From positions 1 through 14,923 of the forward strand of contig DAONSQ010000010.1 of the NCBI GenBank assembly GCA_035411265.1: a stretch of DNA of 14,923 nt. The letters run 5' to 3'. This DNA is from UBA1359 sp035411265 (GTDB taxonomy: Bacteria; Patescibacteriota; Patescibacteriia; Patescibacteriales; Patescibacteriaceae). Positions 7,972 through 14,179 of this stretch are shown one piece after another. The notes under the pieces were generated by a model that searched no databases, had not been told where the DNA came from, and saw only the letters and a program-made list of their open reading frames with translations. The position numbers and the translations under genes are program-made. The first letter of the stretch is position 1; each line of letters opens with the position of its first letter.

Positions 7972-10147
7972 TTATATTCTTACTTTGTTCTTTTAACTCA
8001 GGTTTGAGCTGAGCAGCTTGTTCGGCCGCATATTGAGCTTCTTCGTTGCGGCCTTGACGACTATAAAGTTGAGACAAACGTAGCCAAATTTCAGCGCCCT
8101 GAGGATAAAGTCGAACTAACTGCTCGGTTAACATGGTTAAACGAACATTATCATTTTTTTCTTGATAATATTTCAGGGCTTCATTTAAATAATTACCTGG
8201 GCCTAGTAAGGTAACACCACCCTCATCTAGACAGCGCTCTAAATTACGATAAGCTTCGTCTTTATCGACGCCGCGATTGAGCTGCATCCGGGATAGATGG
8301 CAGAAAGTGTCCCAATATTTTTCACTAATTTTCAAAGTAGCCTTGAGTTCAGCAATAGCTTCGTCAGGCTGATCCAAGTCAGACAATATCTGAGCTTTAA
8401 CATAATGCGGCAAAACATGATTGTAGCCATTTTCGATTGCTTTTTCCGCGGCCATTAGGCCATCCTTGGCATAGCCAGCTGATAGATTATTCTTGCTCGT
8501 TTGGCTCGCTAGCGACAAGAATTGCGCCCGCTGCATGTTGAGATGACTATCCTTGGGATTGTATTTAATATTTTTAGCATTTTGCTGATCAACATAGCTA
8601 ATAATTTCAGCTAACTGACTACCTGATAATTGCTCCAAATAATAACTGCCGCCAATATAAGCATTAGCCATAGCTGAACGACCATCACGAATTAGCGGCG
8701 AATTGGCAGCCTCAGCTTCTTTAAAGATAGTTAAGGCTGAATAAACTTGACCCTGGTTGATAGCAATAATACCATCAATGGTCTTATTGAGCATTTTAAT
8801 AGTACTAGTATTAGCAAACCAAATCACCCAAGCCACCGTAGCCCCGCCAACAATTAAAACGATAGTTTCTTTTTTATTCCAGCCAGGATTGTTACATTTG
8901 GTAGCTTCTGGCTGACGATAAGCATTGTTAATAAAAGCTAACATCAACATCAGGTAAAGATAACTGGCTAAACAATCAAATAAGGCTAAATTTTGAACAA
9001 AATAAGCCACCATTAAAGCAAATAGTGCGGCAAACTCTGGTAAATCAAGTCGTTTATGACAATAGGCTCGGATCAGATAAATCATAACCCAAGCAAACAT
9101 AAAAAGATAAGTCAAAAGCCCCAAAGAACCAGTGGTGGTGGCAATTTCGACAATGTTGTTGTGAGCGCGATCAAAGTAATCCTCGCCTTTACCAAAATCA
9201 TAAAATTTACCAGTAAACTGACGATCAAAAGTTAGCGAATAATTACCATAGCCAACCCCTAGTAGCCAATGTTCGGGAAAATCTTTTAGGGCATACTGCC
9301 AGGATAAAAAGCGAGTATTTAAGGTAGGATTACTTAGCGAAAAGTCACGAAAAACTTTACCGAGCTGACTATTATTAAGAGTTTCTGACCAGCGCAGTGA
9401 AAAAACCAAACCAACCGCAACAACAAAAGTCGCAACACCAATCCAGCCAATTCGACGAATCTTTTTGGAACGGTTGAGTAGCGACATGACAATGCCGTAG
9501 GACAGTAAACCAGCCGCCAAGCCAGCATAAGCACCAGAAATATCAGCCCGAACAAAACCAATCGCCAAAATAGCTAAGGCAAACCAATAGGGCAAAGCTA
9601 GTAGCCAATTACGACTACGGCCAATCAATAAAAGAGTAATGAAAATCGCCATCAAGGTCACGGTGCCCATATAGGCAGCATTACCGAGCATGGAAGCGTT
9701 ATAATTTTGAAAAATACCAATCAAACTAAGCAGTACCCCAGCCCCAGACATAGTAATTAACAACGGCTGCCAATCACGCCAGTTGCGGAAAGCGGTAATC
9801 GCAATGAGATAAAGTAGGAAAAAATGAAATAGTGGGAACCAACCGAGCATGCGCTCCAAATCACCCCAAAAACTAAGATTAAAATCAATTCCAGTAAAAC
9901 AAGTCAAAAGCACGACTGCTAAATAAGCCAACCAGCCGCGAGTAATCCACGATTTTTTCGGCCGATCAGCCGGATATTTCCAGAGATAAGCCACCCAAAT
10001 AACCGCCAAAACTTCTATCAGAATATTAAAATACAGCTGCTTGGAAGTAATGTAAGGAAAATAAAAATGCTTGTTGAGTAAAAAAAGCGATGCCAAACTG
10101 GCATAAGTGCCTAATTTTAGAATAAAACGATACCAGGGTTGGGACAT
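7961..10147 (-). CDS. O-antigen ligase/polymerase-like (Wzy_C) membrane protein with C-terminal TPR domain
   Basis: A 728-residue protein with about 12 membrane helices (residues ~10-445) and a soluble helical C-terminus (~450-728). Between helices 9 and 10 lies the large external loop of the Wzy_C/WaaL family: TRFLSWQYALKDFPEHWLLG, GVGYGNYSLTF and FDRAHNNIVEIATTTGSLGL. These contain the Arg and His residues the family uses for polymerisation or ligation of undecaprenyl-linked glycans. The tail has repeated TPR-like helix pairs, e.g. around HYVKAQILSDLDQPDEAIAE and IWLRLSQLYSRQGRNEEAQY. Whether it polymerises repeat units (Wzy) or transfers glycan onto a protein or lipid cannot be decided; the TPR tail could recruit a partner. 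It is the first gene of the minus-strand operon and overlaps the flippase by 11 bp. No SD site; stop codon TAG. Confidence 0.9.
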   Translation of the reverse strand: MSQPWYRFILKLGTYASLASLFLLNKHFYFPYITSKQLYFNILIEVLAVIWVAYLWKYPADRPKKSWITRGWLAYLAVVLLTCFTGIDFNLSFWGDLERMLGWFPLFHFFLLYLIAITAFRNWRDWQPLLITMSGAGVLLSLIGIFQNYNASMLGNAAYMGTVTLMAIFITLLLIGRSRNWLLALPYWFALAILAIGFVRADISGAYAGLAAGLLSYGIVMSLLNRSKKIRRIGWIGVATFVVAVGLVFSLRWSETLNNSQLGKVFRDFSLSNPTLNTRFLSWQYALKDFPEHWLLGVGYGNYSLTFDRQFTGKFYDFGKGEDYFDRAHNNIVEIATTTGSLGLLTYLFMFAWVMIYLIRAYCHKRLDLPEFAALFALMVAYFVQNLALFDCLASYLYLMLMLAFINNAYRQPEATKCNNPGWNKKETIVLIVGGATVAWVIWFANTSTIKMLNKTIDGIIAINQGQVYSALTIFKEAEAANSPLIRDGRSAMANAYIGGSYYLEQLSGSQLAEIISYVDQQNAKNIKYNPKDSHLNMQRAQFLSLASQTSKNNLSAGYAKDGLMAAEKAIENGYNHVLPHYVKAQILSDLDQPDEAIAELKATLKISEKYWDTFCHLSRMQLNRGVDKDEAYRNLERCLDEGGVTLLGPGNYLNEALKYYQEKNDNVRLTMLTEQLVRLYPQGAEIWLRLSQLYSRQGRNEEAQYAAEQAAQLKPELKEQSKNINGN

Positions 10148-10197
10148 ATTTTTGATAAGAATTAGACAAAAAATCGCTAAATAACAGCGCTATCTTA

Positions 10198-10226
10198 AGT
10201 ATACGGAAAAAGATAAAGTAAGGCAA
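10198..10226 (-). promoter_or_regulatory. Promoter of the minus-strand polysaccharide operon
   Basis: On the minus strand TTGCCT (10221-10226), a 17-bp spacer and TATACT (10198-10203). Initiation is expected near 10191, leaving a leader of roughly 44 nt before the ATG at 10147. The element and its upstream A/T flank closely match the promoter at 10925-10954. Confidence 0.65.
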
Positions 10227-10261
10227 GAAAAACCGATAATCAGAACTCGGCCATAGCTACC

Positions 10262-10290
10262 TAGACAAAAAAAGATAAACCAGCTATTAT
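10262..10290 (+). promoter_or_regulatory. Promoter of the candidate small RNA
   Basis: TAGACA (10262-10267), exactly 17 bp, then TATTAT (10285-10290): five of six matches to each consensus. Expected initiation at about 10297 coincides with the first base of the closing stem of the RNA. It is divergent from the polysaccharide promoter, with the two -35 boxes 35 bp apart. Confidence 0.6.
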
Positions 10291-10296
10291 TTAAAT

Positions 10297-10400
10297 GTGC
10301 TTGTGGGCGAAAGCCCCGTTCGGCTAAGTCTATTATCATAGATCATAAGCCGCTAAGCAAGCACAACAAAACCACTCTCATTATTGAGGGTGTTTTTGTT
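10297..10400 (+). ncRNA. Candidate structured small RNA with own promoter and terminator (family not recognised)
   Basis: About 104 nt between a sigma-70-like promoter and a hairpin terminator, with no open reading frame. Base pairing seen: a 7-bp closing stem GTGCTTG (10297-10303) with CAAGCAC (10358-10364); a GNRA-capped hairpin GGGC-GAAA-GCCC (10305-10316); and a second arm CGGCT (10321-10325) with AGCCG (10348-10352), capped by TCTAT (10329-10333) with ATAGA (10338-10342). This forms a closed two-arm junction. It lacks the SRP GGAAGGAAGCA-type loop, a T-arm in tRNA position and the large open bubble of 6S RNA. No downstream gene lies on the same strand, which argues against a riboswitch. 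A stable trans-acting sRNA is the best guess; the function is unknown. Confidence 0.55.
10373..10400. terminator. Rho-independent terminator, probably bidirectional
   Basis: CACTCTCA (10373-10380), loop TTAT, TGAGGGTG (10385-10392): an 8-bp stem with one wobble pair, followed on the plus strand by TTTTTGTTTT. This ends the small RNA. On the minus strand the hairpin is followed by GTTTTGTTG and lies 13 bases past the stop of the 10405-10887 gene, so it can serve that gene too. Confidence 0.75.
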
Positions 10401-10404
10401 TTAC

Positions 10405-10887
10405 CTAATCATTAATTAAGCTATTTGAACCAATATTTCTAAAGTCTTTATTTTGTTGCCAAAATGGCATGACGCTCCAAAAATGATACTGACCATTAGC
10501 TTGTCCAATTCGCCTAACAACTATTTTTATCCTTACTTTTTTAGACAAATTAATTATAGCCCAAAAACCAAACCATTCTACAAATTTAGCCAGACTTAAA
10601 CCGTGCCGATCTTCCTTACCAATAGAACATAAAGAAGATCTGTATTCTTGTATAGTTGTGGTTTTTGACAATATTTTTACAACATTTTTAAAAGCATTAA
10701 GTTTATTTCTCTGGACTAAAACTGAACGCTCGCTACGGTTATTATCGTAACAAAGATGGTGAAAGCCATCAGAATTAAAAATAACTCGACTATCAAGAGC
10801 TGGGCAATAAGCAGACTTAATATTAGAATAATTAAGTCTAATTTTATTTTTTAGTTGAGATAGTTCCTCTTGATTTTTATTTTTCAT
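10405..10887 (-). CDS. Conserved-looking 160-residue protein of unknown function (possible nuclease/toxin-like fold)
   Basis: I do not recognise a named family. Three blocks look conserved in character: YCPALDSRVIFNSDGFHHL (27-45); a basic helix RNKLNAFKNVVKILSK (60-75) leading to TTTIQEYR; and a C-terminal strand-rich block KVRIKIVVRRIGQ (117-129) followed by YHFWSVMPFW (134-143). I recall short proteins with this pattern (YCP...FNS.G.HHL...FWS) in Patescibacteria. The His-His pair, clustered Arg/Lys and terminal beta strands resemble RelE/barnase-EndoU-like toxin nucleases, but this is shape analogy only. No signal peptide or membrane segment. It lies just downstream of an AAA/RloB pair, separated from it by a terminator and a promoter of its own. 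ATG at 10887 follows a leader containing CCTCCC rather than an SD. Stop TAG. Confidence 0.75.
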   Translation of the reverse strand: MKNKNQEELSQLKNKIRLNYSNIKSAYCPALDSRVIFNSDGFHHLCYDNNRSERSVLVQRNKLNAFKNVVKILSKTTTIQEYRSSLCSIGKEDRHGLSLAKFVEWFGFWAIINLSKKVRIKIVVRRIGQANGQYHFWSVMPFWQQNKDFRNIGSNSLIND

Positions 10888-10924
10888 AAAAATATAAAAA
10901 TGGGAGGATATTTAATGTCCTATC

Positions 10925-10954
10925 AGTATAGCGGAAAAAGACAGACTAAGGCAA
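10925..10954 (-). promoter_or_regulatory. Promoter of the 160-residue protein gene
   Basis: On the minus strand TTGCCT (10949-10954), an 18-bp spacer and TATACT (10925-10930). Initiation is expected near 10918, about 31 nt before the ATG. The shared block with the polysaccharide promoter includes both hexamers, a TCTTTTTCCG tract in the spacer and TTTTTCTTGCC at the -35 side. Confidence 0.6.
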
Positions 10955-10979
10955 GAAAAATAACTCTCAATTATGAGAG
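10955..10979 (-). terminator. Hairpin terminator after the RloB-like gene
   Basis: On the minus strand CTCTCA, a 4-base loop and TGAGAG form a 6-bp stem (10964-10979), followed by TTATTTTTC. It starts 16 bases after the TGA stop of the RloB-like gene. The stem is short, so termination may be partial. Its T-tract abuts the -35 box of the next promoter. Confidence 0.55.
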
Positions 10980-10995
10980 CTATTTTAAATTTAAA

Positions 10996-11640
10996 TCAAT
11001 ATTTAATTTGGTCAGTCAGTTGCTCTACAAGACAGTGAACAGTAGTAGAAGGATCGCGTTGATAAATAGCAACACCATCGCTATATTGATCTAAAATTTT
11101 TCGAGCATTTTTACTAGCCTGAGCCAAATAAGGATAAAAATCATTAAAAAGATTACTGTCTGTTTTCTTATATTTTCGCCCCAAATATTCCGTTAACTTT
11201 TTTTCATATTCTTGCTGATTCCAATTGCTTGAAGGCTCAGAACAATAATGCAAAATAAACCAAAGCTCAAAAGATTTGTTTGAATAAGCAATATTAATTT
11301 TATTGTCTCGTAAAATTTGACAACATTCACGAATATTTTTTTCAAGATATCCGTGAGGATCAATATCAAAGACAAGCCAAAACTTACCAACCAAATGCTG
11401 ATTATCTATCTCTCTAACAACCTGCTCAGCAGCAGTTTTAGGGTCTTTAGCATGACACCTAATATAAATTGTCTTTTTAATATTACTAGCTCGAAGTTTT
11501 TTGATCCAGCTATTGAAATAATTACATTCAGTTCCCTTGCCGGTCACAAAAATATAGATATTTTTTCGATCGGCTATTCTTTTGACCGAACGATAACCAA
11601 TTTCTTGATTATTATTCCTCCTCCAAGGTCTATTTGCCAT
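10996..11640 (-). CDS. rloB: RloB-like protein (TOPRIM-type putative nuclease of a defence pair)
   Basis: A 214-residue protein with the RloB pattern: an early strand and glycine loop IYIFVTGKGTECNYFNSW (28-45) with the conserved Glu38; VFDIDPHG (90-97) with an Asp-x-Asp pair (D92, D94); and SNKSFELWFILHY (120-132). Glu then Asp-x-Asp on adjacent strands is the acidic, metal-binding arrangement of TOPRIM nucleases. RloB was named for genes lying inside restriction loci, and is often paired with an AAA ATPase (RloA); a phage-defence role is known or proposed for related pairs such as PARIS and OLD-type systems. Here the ATPase gene ends 8 bases upstream, so they form an operon. No hsd or other restriction genes are in the window. 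TGA stop, then a short terminator. Confidence 0.82.
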   Translation of the reverse strand: MANRPWRRNNNQEIGYRSVKRIADRKNIYIFVTGKGTECNYFNSWIKKLRASNIKKTIYIRCHAKDPKTAAEQVVREIDNQHLVGKFWLVFDIDPHGYLEKNIRECCQILRDNKINIAYSNKSFELWFILHYCSEPSSNWNQQEYEKKLTEYLGRKYKKTDSNLFNDFYPYLAQASKNARKILDQYSDGVAIYQRDPSTTVHCLVEQLTDQIKY

Positions 11641-11648
11641 ATTTTTAG

Positions 11649-12923
11649 TTAATCATTTTTAATATAAGGCAACCCACCATAACGACCAGCTAAATAATTT
11701 TTTTCAAATGATTCATCTTTACGAATTTTTTGACCACTTTCCGAAATAAAATCAACTAATGAATACAAGCTGCTCTCGCCAAGATAATTTTTATTAACAA
11801 ACCAGATTTGATCACGCCGCAAAATACCAGCATTAAGCAATGGAATATTGTGAGTGTTAAAAATCAATTGAGCCTGCTGTTTATTCTTTTTAGAGTTAAA
11901 CAATTTAACTATAAAATTAACTAATTCTGGGTGCAATTGAGAATCAATTTCATCAATCACTAGGACATTACCACTTTCTAGACAATCAATAATCGGTCCA
12001 ATTAAATTAAAAAACTTCCTTGTTCCAGCTGATTCTAAATTCTCTAAGTCGAAATTAACCGTATCCACAACCTGTCCAGATTCATTATATCGATCATGAG
12101 TAAAAGCAATACTTTTAAAAGTGGCTTTAAAAGTATCAGTTTTGCTCGGTAAAATTCCTTCAACAACCCGCTTAAATTGAGCTGGAATGTTGTCCAAGCT
12201 TTGGTAGCTCTGAGTATCGATTAGAATATCGCTAACATTAAAATCAGCTTGGCGTAAAAAATTTAAAACCTTCTTTTTAAAAACTTTATTATTATTAACT
12301 TGGTCTGAAGTAAAATTGTGACAACTTTCATCATTAATAGACGAAATTATCCTAAAACGCTTAAACCATTGTAAAATAATTTCAGCAATCGGTTGCCCTT
12401 CCAGAGCTAACCGGCTCAAGAGTAAAGCATTTGGCCTAATTTTTTCCGGCTCAATCTTACTTTTAGAAAGTTTGGGGCCAAAAGAAAAATTTTGGCCATC
12501 TCTGATAAAAATTTTTGATTCGCTTTTAACTCTAGTTAAAAACAACCATTCACTACAAACCTTATTGCTATCTACTTCAAAACCATAGCGATAAATATTT
12601 TCTTCAGCTAAAAAAACTAATTCAAAAAAGCTAGGTTTATTTTTATTATTAGCATTAAGTAAGAATGGTTTGACTTCAATGGGGCGATCAAGAAGTGAAA
12701 TATTGTAAGAATTTTGAAAAAAATTCTTAACAAAAGCCATAGCCTTGATAATATTGGTTTTACCGCTAGCATTACCGCCAAAAACAGCCGCTCCTTTTAA
12801 AAATTGACGACCTGATTGTTGAATTAAATTATTAGGAAACTCAGTAATACTACTAGCAGCCAAGCTAATAGTTTGACGATCCTTGAAAGATAAATAATTT
12901 CCAACGCTAAATTCAATTAGCAT
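11649..12923 (-). CDS. AAA family ATPase (RloA/OLD-like, AAA_15/AAA_21 type)
   Basis: A 424-residue SMC/ABC-like ATPase. MLIEFSVGNYLSFKD at the N-terminus is the usual first strand of this group. Walker A is GGNASGKT (49-56). A signature-like SAGTRKFFNL stands before Walker B, VLVIDEIDSQLHP (320-332), and the H-loop region is FNTHN (355-359). The C-terminus has GRYGGLPYI, common in these ATP-binding proteins. The region between about 100 and 290 is helical and replaces the long coiled coil of SMC proteins; no fused TOPRIM domain is present, the partner gene supplying it. It probably senses or assembles on an invader component and controls the RloB-like effector, by analogy with other AAA plus TOPRIM pairs. 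The leader is A/T-rich without SD. It is first in a two-gene operon. Confidence 0.9.
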   Translation of the reverse strand: MLIEFSVGNYLSFKDRQTISLAASSITEFPNNLIQQSGRQFLKGAAVFGGNASGKTNIIKAMAFVKNFFQNSYNISLLDRPIEVKPFLLNANNKNKPSFFELVFLAEENIYRYGFEVDSNKVCSEWLFLTRVKSESKIFIRDGQNFSFGPKLSKSKIEPEKIRPNALLLSRLALEGQPIAEIILQWFKRFRIISSINDESCHNFTSDQVNNNKVFKKKVLNFLRQADFNVSDILIDTQSYQSLDNIPAQFKRVVEGILPSKTDTFKATFKSIAFTHDRYNESGQVVDTVNFDLENLESAGTRKFFNLIGPIIDCLESGNVLVIDEIDSQLHPELVNFIVKLFNSKKNKQQAQLIFNTHNIPLLNAGILRRDQIWFVNKNYLGESSLYSLVDFISESGQKIRKDESFEKNYLAGRYGGLPYIKND

Positions 12924-12954
12924 AAAAATGACATAAATGTTTAAAGATATTTTA

Positions 12955-12983
12955 TATATAACATAAATTTAAAAAATAAACAA
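12955..12983 (-). promoter_or_regulatory. Probable promoter of the AAA/RloB operon
   Basis: On the minus strand TTGTTT (12978-12983), 17 bp, TATATA (12955-12960). Initiation near 12948 would give a leader of about 25 nt. The surroundings are very A/T-rich, so chance matches are easy here. Confidence 0.45.
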
Positions 12984-13017
12984 GTTTTGAGAAAAAATCT
13001 CACAAAAGCTAAAATAT

Positions 13018-13045
13018 TATTTGAGTCAGCACACTGACTCAAATA
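13018..13045. repeat. 12-bp perfect inverted repeat upstream of the AAA/RloB promoter
   Basis: TATTTGAGTCAG (13018-13029), loop CACA, CTGACTCAAATA (13034-13045). It sits 35 bp upstream of the proposed -35 box of the ATPase gene and 32 bp beyond the hairpin terminator of the gene before. On the minus strand it is followed by ATATTTTAGC, so it lacks a clean T-tract. A further GTCAG copy occurs just right of it (near 13058-13062). It is either an operator for a dimeric regulator or a second, weaker terminator. Confidence 0.6.
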
Positions 13046-13076
13046 CATACTATTTAGGTCAGTAAGTCAACTTTAA

Positions 13077-13104
13077 TAAAAAAAGCCAGTACCGAAGTAC
13101 TGGC
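13077..13104 (-). terminator. Strong rho-independent terminator of small paralogue 1
   Basis: On the minus strand GCCAGTAC, loop TTCG, GTACTGGC (13085-13104), then at least eight T residues. An 8-bp stem with an extra-stable UUCG tetraloop, 29 bases past the TAA stop of the 13134-13520 gene. Confidence 0.9.
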
Positions 13105-13133
13105 GAAGAGAGAGGAAAAAATGACAAGTTAAG

Positions 13134-13520
13134 TTAAAGACTAGCGTAAGCTAGAGTAAAAGTTTCGAAAATAGTTGATTGATAGGTTAAGTTTTGAACC
13201 AATTTTTTGACTTTAGTCGTGCTCAAGACTGACGACTTGATAATATTACCTTCAACATCAACACTTAGGTTGTGCCTAGCAATATAATCAATAACTTCGA
13301 GCAAAAAATTTTCAATCAATCTAATAACTTCTTCTTTGCTGTGACTACCAGCAAAATGAAAAAGGACCATCTCGTTAGACTTTTTGGTTATCTTGAAACC
13401 AAAACCACCAAAGGATTGGCCGAATAAAATATCAATGTCCTCTGGATTAAAATAAAGCAGAAGACATTGATCATGATAACGAGCCAAAAAATCTTCATTG
13501 ATATTCATGGCTAAATTCAT
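13134..13520 (-). CDS. Small paralogue 1 of a three-gene tandem family, function unknown
   Basis: A 128-residue protein without signal peptide or membrane helix. The ATG at 13520 is fixed by a near-perfect SD (AGGAGGTG) five bases upstream; a longer frame to 13574 exists but includes the promoter. The core aligns with its two neighbours: FNPEDIDIL (24-32), FGGFGFKITKK (37-47), MVLFHF (51-56), then a long helix with ENFLLEVIDYIARH (70-83) and a C-terminal helix. This suggests strands followed by helices, a compact alpha/beta fold. The C-terminus TFTLAYASL is specific to this copy. It has its own promoter and strong terminator, so it is probably a monocistronic, well-expressed gene. I do not recognise the family; no catalytic residues are apparent. 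Confidence 0.82.
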   Translation of the reverse strand: MNLAMNINEDFLARYHDQCLLLYFNPEDIDILFGQSFGGFGFKITKKSNEMVLFHFAGSHSKEEVIRLIENFLLEVIDYIARHNLSVDVEGNIIKSSVLSTTKVKKLVQNLTYQSTIFETFTLAYASL

Positions 13521-13523
13521 GTT

Positions 13524-13531
13524 CACCTCCT
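13524..13531 (-). promoter_or_regulatory. Near-consensus SD site of small paralogue 1
   Basis: AGGAGGTG on the minus strand with the AGGAGG core five bases before the ATG at 13520. It decides the start against the upstream in-frame ATG at 13574. Confidence 0.85.
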
Positions 13532-13556
13532 GATAAAGAACAATTTTTCTATTTTT

Positions 13557-13565
13557 ATTATAGCA
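13557..13565 (-). promoter_or_regulatory. Extended -10 promoter of small paralogue 1
   Basis: TGC-TATAAT on the minus strand (TATAAT at 13557-13562, TG at 13564-13565) with no good -35 box, typical of an extended -10 promoter. Initiation near 13550 gives a leader of about 30 nt containing the SD. It lies just past the terminator of the preceding gene. Confidence 0.55.
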
Positions 13566-13577
13566 AAAATTCAACCA

Positions 13578-13607
13578 AAAAGAAAAGGACCAGCGTTAGG
13601 CTGGCCC
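13578..13607 (-). terminator. Rho-independent terminator of small paralogue 2
   Basis: On the minus strand GGGCCAGC, loop CTAAC, GCTGGTCC (13587-13607; one wobble pair), followed by TTTTCTTTTT. It lies 59 bases after the stop of the 13667-14107 gene. Confidence 0.85.
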
Positions 13608-13666
13608 TTTGGGAGTTTAAAAATGAAAACAGTTAAAAACAAAAGAACAATGTTGCGAAATGAAAA

Positions 13667-14107
13667 TTAATAAACGAAAAAGTATCGACTATGTTCCGAC
13701 CAGATTAAATCATGGTCACTTCTGAAGCTGTTATTATCCGTAGTGGCAGTAACAGCAAAATGACGAAGCCAAGTCTCAACCTGATCCAAGTCAAGGGCTG
13801 GCTGGTCAATAAATTTGCTTAAATACTGCTGAATAAAGTCACTGCCTATAGCTTCCTCGCGAACAAAATTAATTAAAGCTAACAAAAATTCACGTAGTCG
13901 CTTAGTAGCATCTTGCAGATAATAAAACTCAGCTTCATGAATAAAAAGGACTCGCCCGTTCCGCTGACTAATCACAAAATTATATTTATGATTAATTGAG
14001 TTGGCGATGATCTTAATCTGGTCTGGCTGACCATAAAGATCGAGACAGTTTTTTAGGTTGTCTCGAAAAGTTTTTTGAAAATCCTTCCCAATAATAGAAG
14101 ACTCCAT
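13667..14107 (-). CDS. Small paralogue 2 of the tandem family, function unknown
   Basis: A 146-residue protein starting at ATG 14107, six bases after an SD-like GGGAGGA. Aligned core: GQPDQIKIIANS (26-37), KYNFVISQRNGRVLFIHEAE (41-60), RLREFLLALINFVREE (70-85) and LDQVETWLRHF (107-117). These match the P-x2-I-x-I, F-x-[IV], VLF and L-x3-I[ND][YF] positions of the other two copies. It is the longest copy, with an extra N-terminal turn and an aromatic and acidic C-terminal tail ending RYFFVY. No signal peptide or membrane helix. It lies 72 bases after paralogue 3 with no terminator between, so the two may share a transcript; it is closed by its own terminator. Function not recognised. Confidence 0.8.
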   Translation of the reverse strand: MESSIIGKDFQKTFRDNLKNCLDLYGQPDQIKIIANSINHKYNFVISQRNGRVLFIHEAEFYYLQDATKRLREFLLALINFVREEAIGSDFIQQYLSKFIDQPALDLDQVETWLRHFAVTATTDNNSFRSDHDLIWSEHSRYFFVY

Positions 14108-14113
14108 TAGTCT

Positions 14114-14120
14114 TCCTCCC
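14114..14120 (-). promoter_or_regulatory. SD site of small paralogue 2
   Basis: GGGAGGA on the minus strand, six bases before the ATG at 14107, supporting that start. Confidence 0.7.
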
Positions 14121-14179
14121 TTATTATTATTTAAGGTACAAACCCCTCACCATTAATTTGCCAGATTTAAAGCAAAAAG

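Noticed and set aside
9334..9561. Minus-strand hydrophobic frame of 75 codons.
   Set aside because: Out-of-frame shadow within the ligase membrane region.
10026..10226. Minus-strand frame of 66 codons across the ligase start.
   Set aside because: Overlaps the ligase N-terminus out of frame and its start lies inside the -35 box of the promoter.
963..10270. Recurring TAGACAAAAA at about 965, 10163 and 10262 as a regulatory repeat.
   Set aside because: Only the 10262 copy is placed as a -35 box; the short A-rich word can recur by chance in this composition.
10297..10364. A tRNA gene, because of the 7-bp closing stem followed by T.
   Set aside because: The arms are of the wrong sizes, there is no anticodon arm of 5 bp with a 7-base loop in place and no T-arm before the 3' strand.
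10870..11094. Plus-strand frame with ATG 10915 preceded by a good GGGAGG SD-like sequence.
   Set aside because: It runs antisense through the promoter of the 160-residue gene and the 3' end of the RloB-like gene, has no recognisable protein character and no plus-strand promoter. The SD-like bases are the complement of a pyrimidine tract in a minus-strand leader. A small peptide cannot be fully excluded.
11193..11652. Frames on both strands inside the RloB-like gene (11193-11390 minus, 11317-11652 plus).
   Set aside because: Shadows of a gene whose conserved motifs lie in the chosen frame.
12979..13006. Inverted repeat TGAGA...TCTCA near 12988-13002 as a terminator or operator.
   Set aside because: Only five base pairs in very A/T-rich DNA; likely chance.
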